Shown piece by piece: positions 40,601-47,337 of a DNA stretch of 64,000 bases (its first letter is position 1; every line of letters starts with the position of its first letter). The stretch spans positions 14,398,745 to 14,462,744 of the forward strand of contig NC_049993.1 of assembly GCF_000003815.2 (NCBI RefSeq), given 5' to 3'. This stretch comes from Branchiostoma floridae (Eukaryota; Chordata; Leptocardii; Amphioxiformes; Branchiostomatidae). The translations under genes were made by a program, and so were the position numbers. The notes below the pieces were generated by a model. It was not told where the DNA came from, did no database searches, and saw only the letters and a list, made by a program, of their open reading frames with translations.

Positions 40601-43600
40601 TATTTCATTCGTTGAAACGGCAGCCATGACAGGTGGGAAACTTTCTACAAGTACGGCATTTTGTCATATATAAAGGATAGTATTAATAATATATATAATG
40701 CCTAACATATCTTATTATGAAATTTATAATTAGATATTCCTAATTTATGCAAATGAGATGACGTAATTTGGCAAAATTAAAGATGGCCGACCATTTATGA
40801 TGAGAAGTATAATCAGCTTATTTTTGGGTCGGATTTCATCACAACTTTGGTTTTTCTTACCCAAAAAAATGATGGAAACGTATTCCAATCCATTATCACA
40901 GGGTTTTAGTTCATAATGATATAAAAATTTCAAAAATTATAGAAACTAATGAGCACATCACTCCCTGCAAATTTGGTGATCGTATGATCGTACAATAATC
41001 AGTTTTAAAATTACGAAGCACCCCCCGCCCAAGGCCAGGGAATGCCCCAAAAGACCAGTCTTAATAGGGATAACAATCTAACTAGACTAGATCGCTACAT
41101 CCTCTTCAACCGCAAGGAAGTAGCCTCAAGGCGCATTGGATAGAGCAGCTACTGCTGCAGATAGAAGACTTACCAAATTGATGCGGACCATGCCAGATTT
41201 ACATACGTAAAATGCAAACATCGCTTAGACATGTTTCTTTGATCAAGTTTACTTGATTCTATCTATCTCCTCTTAACAGTCATTGCTGGTTTCCCTAGCC
41301 TGGTTTTCAAACATGAATTGCAGACATTGCTTAGACATGTTTCTTTGATCTCTTTGAATTCAATCTAAACCTCATTTTCTCTATTTCCTGTTATCAACCA
41401 CTGCTTACATTACCGTTCCTTTGAAATGTTTAGAGATCTCGTACTGAGTGTAACTGATTTCAAGAAGCAGATTTGCAAACGTGAATTTCACACAACGCTA
41501 AGACATGTGTCTTTGATCTCGTTTGCTAAACTTGGTTTTCTCTTATCAACCACTTTCGACTTTACCATCCCTTTGAACGGTTTCTGTATAGGAGATCTCG
41601 TATTGACTCGGTGCAACTTGTTTCCCCAGCCAGGTTTCAAACACAAATTTCACACATCGCCCCTACATGTTAGCATTCAACCTAACCTTGGTTTTCTCTT
41701 ATCAACCACTGCTACTTCTACCGTCCCTTTCATCCTTTCCTGTATAGGAGATCTCGTATTTACTCAATGTAAACATGAATTACATACATCGCTGAGACAT
41801 GTGTCTTTGATCTCTTTCGCTAAACTTGACTGTCTTTATTTCCTCATATCAACCACTGCTATCTTTACCGTCCCTTTGAAATGTCCCTGTATAAAAGATC
41901 TCGTATTGACTGCGTGTTATTCCCTAACAGAAGTGATATCCCCCGTGCGACGACTGTTCAAGATAGCCATCATAGCTGGCAGCGTTGCAGGCGGAGTGCT
42001 AGTCCTGACGGCGATCCTCCTTGTTGCGCTAACGGTGTGCAGGAGAGATAAGCATCGGGCCGCCTGGACTCAGTGCCAGCTCGTCAACGTGGTCCCTCCG
42101 ATCCCCGAGTCCGAGATGGAAGTCGCTCCCAACAATTGTGATGAAGACTTCGATAAGCTGGCAAACGATGGAGATGTGTCTCCAGGTACCGTCATTTTTG
42201 ATTTTATAACGATGATTTAATTTTAACGGTTTTAACGGCCACTAGTCGACCGCTGAATTTTTATCGTCACTATAGCTACTTTTTGATTACGCGAATCCAC
42301 CCCCTCCCTCTTGCCGCGGCACTAATTTTTGGTGTGGTTATGTTTAATACTATCACAATCACGCTCTATTTCTTAAACAAACGCAAGCACACATTGTTAT
42401 AGTAATTCACACAGACGTGTGCTGTTCTTCAAGAAATAAAACATTTATCTATACGAAAAGTAAGATGTTTTTCGTGGGCATTTGGCTTTTCCATTTGTTT
42501 ACATGTAATATCTAACACAAAAACTGGACTCACCAACATTTTTGACTGAACAGCACCAGTCTTTGTCAGGAAATGAACAATCCACTTCTGCCGTGACATC
42601 ACGTTATGCAGATAGAACACGTGACTCAGTGAGTAGTGGATCAAAAGTTGCAGGACGTCTATGGCGCCTACCGTCTCTGTTCAAAGCTCTGATGTAGATG
42701 GCTCCTTTAATCCCTCTAGTGAAAAAGTCTGGTTCTATGTCCAAAATTTTAGATTTATTCGGTGAGACCGAATGACCCGTTGACTCTAAATGTATATGTT
42801 AAGAAACTTCTGAGATTTTCAATCTAAATTATTTCTGTAAAATTGCACTGCAAATATATCCCCAAGCTGTTAACAAATTGCAATGTTATCTCGATGAAAC
42901 ATCCAATAAAATTGGTTGCCGTAATAAGCTATTAGATAGGATTTTTAGAGATTCAGTGCTGAACTCAATACGTCAAAGAATCCAATTCGTAATCAGTGCA
43001 TGTGGCATTCGCTAAAGTACAAGTAATTTGATCCAAATCAAGACGGACAGCTAAAGTAGGGAGGTTTATCTTCGAAGTGAGGTAATTCCAACGAGGCAAC
43101 AAATAGTTCGCTAAATCCCTTATCCATCATCACATCAGGTCGAGTTTGCAAGACTTTATTCAGAAAAAGGTCAACGACAAGTTTCGTATTGATATTGATT
43201 CATCTAAGCTAAAGTATAATCCATAAATCCTAGTGTAGATGTCGAATCATGATCATGTGTTGTCAGGTACATTATAGATTGGTTCGTCCTTGTCCCATAG
43301 GAACACCCTTTGAAGAGAGCTCGAACGTGCGTAGAATCTGAAAAGAAATTTAACAACGATTTACATTTTCTTGTCACTAAGACAGGAGAAAAATCTGTAT
43401 GTTTTCGGTTACCGTTCTGAAGATAATAGTCTCGGTAAAGACGTGGATTTTTTTCCCTTTTTTTGTCACAGATTTCTACCGAAGTGATCCAAGAAGTACG
43501 GTAACAACGTAAATCTAAAATGCATAATTTTCAACATCAAATTGCATTGTACAGATATAAAGGCACAAGTTATGGTTTATATTTAGTAAAAACTAAACAA

Positions 43601-46600
43601 GCTCTATGTTTATGCATTCCATTATCAACGAAGTGTGAAATACTAAAAGTTGTACTCAGTTATACTACTCATTTTAAATGCATAAAACATTTTGAAAACA
43701 TAGGAAAGACTTTGATTGCAAATCGATTAAAATCTTGAATTGATCGGCGTATGTTGATAACAACACCGGAAACTCGCGTTAACATATCGTACTGTCATAC
43801 TCCAAGACATTTGCAAAATCTTAGCTACAGTAGATCTGTACAATAAGACAATAGAATCTAAAAATAATTGGATCATGTCGTTTTAGAAATGAGTATTGAT
43901 ACAGAGAGGAGATACAGGGTCAACCATGTCTCTGTTTTGATGTATGAGTAAATAACTTCAAAACTATATACACAGGAATCCATACAGTATTTGGATCATA
44001 CTGAGTAGCCTTTTCTAACTCTCATAATTAACACATTCATAATTTAGATAGTAGTAACTGTACTGTGGTCTTAAACTTCAAAGTAAAAATTCTACCCACA
44101 TTTCATGTCTATTCTCAGTTAAGCTTAGGTCACATTTGAAAACCGGGGCCCGGTCTGGCAGCTTTCGAGAGCAAAAAGAATGATATAACAGACTTCAAAA
44201 TACACAAAATGTCAAAATAAGAATCGTGGGTCTTATTTGTGTATATTTCTAGGTATACGTTGTAATTTTCCGTTTCTTAAAACATCCCGGCCGCGGGCAG
44301 GGCCCCGGTTTGGAAATGTGACCTAAGCCTAAGCTAGATTAAACCAAGGACATTCAAGGTACATGATTTGTCTTATTTCACTTGATCTGCCATTCTTCTC
44401 TATCTTCCTGAAGATGACTGAGTCGCTCTCCATCCGACCTTGGCCTCCTGAGTTCAATATCTTCACTCTAAGATTCATTATTCATGTCTGGTTGCCGTCT
44501 GGGTGATAAATAAAACCAACCCATCACTGCAGCACAAAAATACAATGAAATATGTATACACGCACTACCAACTCTCCCTCTGAGATTATATCTACGGCCA
44601 CACTGAGCTCTTGCGTGCTAGAATCGACTCTAAAGTTTGATTTTATGTTCGTTCTCTCAAACATCGGGGGATAGAAGGTGACTAGGAGTATCAGAGTAAA
44701 TGCTGTTATATAGACGAGCTTTTGATGTAGTTTCCGGCAAACCGATTCCATATAAAGCGCCGATGGCTGCAAAGAAAGTAGATTTGTTTTTAAAGCCCCA
44801 TTTCCACAAACTTCGCCTCAATCGCTTTGCGACCATGAAGTCTCAAAAATAGATCTTGTGTGATCGTTGATTTTATAACTGAAGCATAAGACACATAGGA
44901 AAGATCGTAAAGAATATATCTTAAGACACATAAGAAACAGAAGATGTATGCTTTAAAAAAAGAGCATTGAAAAAGACTCGTTCTTTGCCCAAATGTGTTG
45001 AGAAATCTGACGAATGTTCTGTCGCTCAACTATCGCAGCCTCTAGTGCAAAGAGGTTGTAAAGAGAGGCTTACACTAATGCTGTTTTGCTTATTTCATGA
45101 GCAGACCGCTGCGTGGCAAGGGCCATCATGCCATACGAGGTCAGCGAGCCAGGCCTACTCCATTTGAATGTCAACGACATCGTTGAAGTACTAAAAACGG
45201 GCAATGACGGATGGTGGTTCGGATATTGCCAGGGGAAGGTCGGGGCCTTTCCCGCAGCATGTGTGGAGATCCTCACGAAGCCAGATGCGCTAAGCAGAGG
45301 TTAGCACTTCATTCCTTAAAGCTTAGGGCACAACCCCCGGAAGGGAAATTTGTCCGTACGTATTTTTTTTTGGGGGGGGGGGGGCACGTCCGCCACGTCT
45401 TTCTGAAAACGTTCAGGCTGTACAGGGCAGGCGCGTCGCCCGTACTGGCACGTACGAGGGGCGAATCCGCACACAATGTTTTGCTTGCACGTAAAGTTCT
45501 ACAGCGTGCTCACAAATCCGTCGGATTCTCTACGAGTTCGTACGGAGGTAGTGCTTACCACTTTCGGAGCCCAAAAGATTGCTCACGTTTCTGCACGTAG
45601 ACAACACGTATTTGCACGTACGGCGGGTTGTGCACTTAGCTTAATCCCTTTATTGATCCCTTCGTGATTTGGTTGGAGATATATGCGGTGACGGTAATAG
45701 AAGCTACTTTAACGTCGACATGACTCAACCGAGATATGGTTTTCTCCATGAATCAATATAAAAGAGTCGAACAAATTCTGTTTAACGCAGGGTAATAATT
45801 TAGATTCAATGACAATTTTTACCTTAGTACCCGATTACCCGCCTCTGCGTTTCGCAATGGCCCATTCTTTTTCATATATCGGCCCTTTATACTAGCTTTC
45901 GTGTCAGAGGTGGTAACTATTGATCGAATATGGGCGACTCGATATATGATAAATAGTTCACATGAAATTTGTTTTAAAAAAGCACAGCTTTGAAATTTTG
46001 TAGTTTTTGTCCGTCAGGTCATACCTTTACATCGTACATCATATTTTACAATCATATGTTTACATATATAGATATATAAGTTTATACAAAACACAATTAC
46101 AATAATCACAATTCATAGTTCATATAGATCTGATCACGCAAAGCTTTAGAAAGCTCATGTAGCCGACATGTTATTGTAGAAGCTGGCGGAGGTCAATAAT
46201 AGTTACGTAAGGTGTTACAAAGTGACTATATAGCAGACAGATAACTTTCAAAGCAAAGCTTAGCAGCCATTAAAAGGACGTTATATCTGATGGAAAACGC
46301 GTCAGTCTCGAGACATAATGCGTTCACATCACAACAATAGAATGAAATAATGGCTTTGCACAGAATTAGACAGCTGCCAAAACACAAAGACTACGTTAAA
46401 AAGGGAGACAAGAAGCTATTACAAGCATACCATTTCTTGGAAAATGCCAGGTGAAAATGCGTCAGTTTAGAGACACAATGCGTTAACATCGTGACAAAAA
46501 TGACATCATAGCTATGGTTAGTGGAAGAAAGCTCAATGCGTTAACATCTCGGCACCTAATGACTAGGTAACAGCCATACTTAATGTATTCGTAAGAAGGC

Positions 46601-47337
46601 TCCGACAGCGCACAGGCAACGATAAAAGGGGAGTTCGAAAGCTATCAAAAGCATAACATGTCTTGGATAATGTCTGGTGAAAAACGCGTCAGTTTCGAGA
46701 CACAATGCGTTAACGTCGTGACAACAAATGACATCACGACCATACATAGTGTAACAAATCTCCCACAGCGCACAGACAACGTTAAGATGGGAGTTCAGAA
46801 GCTATTAAAAGCATAACATGTCTTTGTAATGTTTGGTAAAAAAAAAGGTCAGTTTTGAGACACAATGCGTTAACATCGTGACAACGGATGACATTACGGC
46901 CATGCACAGCGTTACAAATCTCCCACAGCACACAGGCAACGTTAAAATGCGAGTTGAGAAGCTATAAAAAGCATAACATGTCTGGAATAAAGTCTGGTGA
47001 AAAACGCGTCAGTTTTGAGTCACAATGCGTTACCATCGTGACAGCAAATGACATACACAGCGTTACAAATCACACACAGCGCACAGACAACGTTAAAAGG
47101 GGGAGTTCAGAAGCCATTAAAAGCATAACATGTCTTGGATAATGTCTGGTGAAAAACGCATCAGCCAAACAAAGCGGCAAATGTCCCTACGAGACGATCC
47201 ATTATAGGATAATCGATCAACAGATGGAAAATGAGGACGCCATTAGGGCCATTCCGCTGCGAAATGCCTCTTTCACTCTTCGCATGGCCGCACGTCAAAA
47301 GGATTTTTCAGCCCCTCTTCCTAGAGATGACAATTAG
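22553..47337 (+). CDS. Seven-exon Ig receptor: signal peptide, V-like, two Ig, TM, SH3, ITIM tail
   Basis: Joined coding exons are 22553-22604, 26526-26879, 36807-37106, 40336-40632, 41931-42185, 45105-45299 and 47165-47337. They total 1626 nt, or 541 residues plus TAG. Every junction is phase 1 with GT donors and AG acceptors, and no exon contains a stop in the joined frame. Layout by residue: signal peptide 1-18, V-like Ig 19-135, Ig 136-235, Ig 236-334, transmembrane helix about 346-371, SH3 about 423-478, tail with ITIM 485-541. The extracellular part probably binds a ligand and the cytoplasmic part probably signals through the SH3 domain and phosphotyrosine; both roles are inferred from domain families. 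The model was built by hand from splice signals, so internal exons could be missing, but phase and domain agreement at all six junctions makes the overall structure likely. I do not recognise a named orthologue. Confidence 0.85.
23604..23866 (+). mobile_element. MITE family M1, copy B
   Basis: Starts TAAAGGTAGTATCTCACTGC and ends in a decayed match (GCGCCTTTA). The order 'gataaagaac', 'tgtattttgtcgtcttccaa' and 'acgcaatatctaaatta' is the same as in copy A. Lies in intron 1 of the receptor gene. TA on both sides is compatible with a TA target. Confidence 0.8.
24408..24506 (+). repeat. Degenerate hexamer repeat (GTAGGT/GTAAGT type)
   Basis: A run of variants such as gtaggt, gtaagt, gtacgt and ttaggt in intron 1. 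It resembles a decayed 6-base microsatellite; TTAGGG itself is not present, so it is not called telomeric. Confidence 0.75.
26526..26879 (+). CDS. Receptor exon 2: cysteine-less V-like Ig domain
   Basis: The acceptor is CTGTTAAG at 26525 and the donor is CACG|GTAGGT at 26880; the exon is 354 nt and phase 1-1. It encodes residues 18-136. V-set landmarks are GDRVTL (strand B), ITWSK with Trp57 (strand C), AIWSPSG, RDGSLTL (strand E) and SDQGLY (residues 109-114, the D-x-G-x-Y motif). Both canonical disulfide cysteines are absent: Gly43 stands at the B-strand position and Gln116 two residues after Tyr114 at the F-strand position. The exon has no Cys codon at all. The spacing of 73 residues between the two positions fits a V-set fold. 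Confidence 0.85.
27254..29008 (+). pseudogene. LINE ORF2 C-terminal part: end of reverse transcriptase plus zinc-finger region
   Basis: The frame is open from the target-site duplication to TAA at 29006-29008, about 580 codons. It begins just before the catalytic FADD motif (27326-27337, residues 25-28) and lacks the endonuclease and the first RT blocks, so it cannot be an active element alone. GLKPNFDKC and LLGIMLG follow as in L1/Tx1-type elements. Near residue 465 a CIHCGNEQED..LHLFWECP..FW segment matches the zf-RVT region downstream of many LINE reverse transcriptases. The apparent start is not a real initiation codon. Apart from the 5' truncation I see no internal damage. Confidence 0.9.
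27264..29394 (+). mobile_element. 5'-truncated L1-type LINE with target-site duplication
   Basis: The insert is flanked by ACTTTGAATTCGC at 27251-27263 and again at 29395-29407; the match can be extended by two A residues that merge with the poly-A tail. It ends with AATAAA at 29364-29369 and an A-run of 23 at 29373-29395. The 5' end is cut inside the reverse-transcriptase domain, the usual result of target-primed reverse transcription. The perfect duplication, long A-tail and uninterrupted frame indicate a recent insertion. It lies in intron 2 of the receptor gene in the sense direction. Confidence 0.92.
29415..29616. mobile_element. Foldback element next to the LINE insertion
   Basis: GGTCTCACTAAATACC at 29439-29454 is the exact inverted repeat of GGTATTTAGTGAGACC at 29579-29594. 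'gaaaactac' and 'gtagttttc' repeats lie inside and a weaker match lies outside (ggggt.../...ccccac). A MITE or hairpin in intron 2; the LINE inserted only a few bases to its left. Confidence 0.7.
30140..30540. repeat. Two-copy tandem duplication with poly-G tracts
   Basis: The block from the G-run through 'aaaaatgga.aggcgaat', 'aacaaataaaatt', 'aaaatggcgtacagcacaat' and 'cttatgaccggatta' occurs twice, 195 bases apart (30181 versus 30376). It lies in intron 2. Confidence 0.85.
31612..32360. repeat. Direct duplication, offset about 480 bases, with a (TATG)n expansion in copy 1
   Basis: 'aagggacctg', 'cttggtacgccgaagatccc', 'ccattaccagcagactatgc' and 'ggatgaggttaccattggca' occur at 31621-31796 and again at 32101-32276. 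The shared tail 'gcatt.gcatcagtg..gccctct..' to 'ctggttttc.gtaaaaaaaa' follows both. Copy 1 has gained a TATG microsatellite at 31853-31907. Lies in intron 2. Confidence 0.85.
32445..32915 (-). pseudogene. Fragment of a non-LTR retrotransposon reverse transcriptase, C-terminal region
   Basis: A 156-codon frame is open on the minus strand. From residue 51 on (about 32765 down to 32445) it resembles the thumb/post-RT part of LINE polymerases: RKALAW, LDKIWKS, LKVQVF, LVEPILLHNAETWTVT, LDGTYTKLLH and NISW. This pattern is familiar from RTE-related and similar elements; I cannot fix the clade. The first 50 residues do not look related and the catalytic domain is missing, so it is an old fragment. 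It lies antisense in intron 2 of the receptor gene, next to a tandem duplication. Confidence 0.75.
34628..34703. mobile_element. Half-copy of the 35979-36131 hairpin element
   Basis: 'cagtgtcactgacgaaagat' and 'tgaaacgtctgaccgttttc' followed by 'ccatatccagttgcc' match the right half of 35979-36131. A weaker relative may lie at about 55020-55075. Confidence 0.65.
35979..36131. mobile_element. Near-perfect hairpin MITE (153 bases)
   Basis: Two arms of about 60 bases pair almost fully. The left begins TATGCCAAAAATTAGTTACT and ends CAGACGTTTCA; the right begins TGAAACGTCTG and ends TACTTTTTGGCATA. The short loop reads 'gtgtcattgacgaaaactgg'. Lies in intron 2, about 680 bases before exon 3. Confidence 0.8.
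36807..37106 (+). CDS. Receptor exon 3: second Ig domain
   Basis: The acceptor is TTTCTCAG at 36806 and the donor is TTGT|GTGAGT at 37107; the exon is 300 nt and phase 1-1. It encodes residues 136-236. It starts with PPTVKL and has Cys160 (strand B), Trp174 (IYW, strand C) and KDGGNYSC with Cys217 (strand F), the standard Ig core. Potential N-glycosylation sites are Asn164 (NTS), Asn199 (NTS) and Asn214 (NYS). A competing GT two bases upstream (GTGTGA) would break the phase. The intron that follows starts with nested inverted-repeat transposons only 26 bases after the donor. Confidence 0.88.
37133..38178. mobile_element. Outer inverted-repeat element interrupted by the piggyBac-like element
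   Basis: Termini TAGTTCACCTTTATCCGT (37133-37150) and ACGGATAAAGGTGAACTA (38161-38178) are exact inverted repeats, and similarity extends another 15 bases inward. Without the nested element it would be about 215 bases, typical of a MITE. The flanks suggest a TA target. A partial relative is at 55122-55230. The element begins 26 bases after the exon 3 donor of the receptor gene. Confidence 0.8.
37264..38091. mobile_element. piggyBac-like non-autonomous element, TTAA target site
   Basis: Perfect 16-base terminal inverted repeats, CCCTATCTAGACCGGG and CCCGGTCTAGATAGGG, are flanked on both sides by TTAA (37260-37263 and 38092-38095). A CCCT start and a TTAA duplication are hallmarks of the piggyBac superfamily. 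The 828 bases inside show no transposase frame, so it would need a transposase in trans. A related, eroded copy lies at about 40690-41072 in the next part of the same intron system. Confidence 0.85.
40336..40632 (+). CDS. Receptor exon 4: third Ig domain, I-set/C2-like
   Basis: The acceptor is CATTACAG at 40335 and the donor is ACAG|GTGGGA at 40633; the exon is 297 nt and phase 1-1. It encodes residues 236-335. Landmarks are GESVELLC (Cys259), the A-x-GNPTP stretch and VTWYK (Trp271), then SQDYLC (Cys309) and VASND, the usual I-set/C2 signature. Potential N-glycosylation sites are Asn242, Asn268 and Asn302. The exon is visibly more GC-rich than the flanking introns. The stalk of about a dozen residues before the membrane is completed by the next exon. 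Confidence 0.9.
40690..41072. mobile_element. Degraded relative of the piggyBac-like element
   Basis: Shares with 37264-38091 the blocks around 'gatgacgtca', 'aagatggc', 'tttagtgatcgta' and 'aaaattacgaag' with C- and G-rich runs, and ends in a decayed terminus (accagtcttaatagggat). The left end is missing or too diverged to place. It lies in intron 4 just after exon 4. Confidence 0.6.
41275..41925. repeat. Tandem array abutting the transmembrane-exon acceptor
   Basis: About four units share 'agacatgt.tctttgatctc', 'tcttatcaaccactgct', 'taccgtccctttgaa' and 'gagatctcgtatt'. The 'agatctcgta' anchor lies at 41434, 41593, 41749 and 41896, giving spacings of 159, 156 and 147, all multiples of three. 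The frame of exon 5 stays open through the array from about 41369. Most simply it is intronic, but an alternative longer exon is possible. Confidence 0.8.
41931..42185 (+). CDS. Receptor exon 5: transmembrane helix and juxtamembrane tail
   Basis: The acceptor is CCCTAACAG at 41930 and the donor is CCAG|GTACCG at 42186; the exon is 255 nt and phase 1-1. It encodes residues 335-420. A basic RRLFK precedes a hydrophobic helix at about 346-371 rich in Ala, Gly, Ile, Leu and Val, followed by CRRDKHR as a stop-transfer signal. The tail has VVPPIPE (residues 388-394, containing a PxxP) and an acidic stretch NNCDEDFD. The acceptor is a tandem CAGAAG, so use of the second AG would only delete Glu335. 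The same frame stays open upstream through an intronic tandem repeat to about 41369. Confidence 0.88.
42502..42700 (-). mobile_element. Inverted, truncated copy of the 3040-3293 MITE
   Basis: On the minus strand it follows the order of 3085-3293: 'catctacatcagagc', 'ctgagtcacgtgttctatc', 'gactggtgctgttcag' and 'gagtccagtttttgtg'. The terminus equivalent to 3040-3070 is missing. It lies in intron 5 of the receptor gene. Confidence 0.75.
44125..44328. mobile_element. MITE family M2, best copy
   Basis: Inverted termini TTAGGTCACATTTGAAAACC and GGTTTGGAAATGTGACCTAA, followed inward by GC-rich arms (GGGGCCCGG and GGGCCCCGG). No coding frame. Lies in intron 5. Related copies are at 10760-10945 and 54733-54828. 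Confidence 0.75.
45105..45299 (+). CDS. Receptor exon 6: cytoplasmic SH3 domain
   Basis: The acceptor is ATGAGCAG at 45104; the exon is 195 nt and phase 1-1 if the donor AGAG|GTTAGC at 45300 is used. It encodes residues 420-485. SH3 landmarks are ARAIMPYE in place of ALYDYE, VNDIVEVL, the WW pair at 456-457, VGAFPA (residues 465-470) and CVEIL at the end, a complete domain. In the Src-type ligand groove the first ALYDY tyrosine is Met428 and the final NYV tyrosine is Cys472, while Tyr430, Trp456 and Pro469 are kept. If the donor is not used, the frame ends at TAG 45302-45304, two residues later. Confidence 0.88.
45320..45640. mobile_element. MITE with TTAA target directly after the SH3 exon
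   Basis: TTAA flanks both sides (45316-45319 and 45641-45644). The ends AGCTTAGGGCACAACC and GGTTGTGCACTTAGC are imperfect inverted repeats, with GTACG/CGTACG words and a G-run inside. It starts 20 bases after the SH3 exon donor. The frames crossing it are incidental. Confidence 0.75.
46250..47164 (+). repeat. 160-base minisatellite abutting the ITIM exon
   Basis: Six units share 'taaaagcataacatgtcttg', 'ggtgaaaaacgcgtcagttt', 'gagacacaatgcgttaacat' and 'cagcgcacag.caacgtt'. The gtcag anchor recurs at 46301, 46461, 46688, 46848, 47008 and 47160 (atcag in the last), giving spacings of 160, 227, 160, 160 and 152. The final anchor provides the AG of the exon 7 acceptor. Confidence 0.9.
47165..47337 (+). 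CDS. Receptor exon 7: C-terminal tail with ITIM-type motif
   Basis: The acceptor is CGCATCAG at 47164 and the exon runs to TAG at 47335-47337. It starts in phase 1, matching the SH3 exon, and encodes residues 485-541. It contains CPYETIHYRII: Ile496-His-Tyr498-Arg-Ile-Ile501 fits the ITIM consensus (I/V/L/S)xYxx(L/V/I), and Tyr493 (YETI) lies five residues before. ITIMs recruit SH2-domain phosphatases when phosphorylated (family knowledge). The acceptor has a poor pyrimidine tract and lies in the last unit of a tandem array, so the junction is less certain than the others. The in-frame fit and the motif favour it. No AATAAA is visible close downstream. Confidence 0.65.

Noticed and set aside
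45211-45600. 129-codon frame overlapping the SH3 exon
   Set aside because: It is out of frame with the SH3 domain and runs into a MITE with a G-run.
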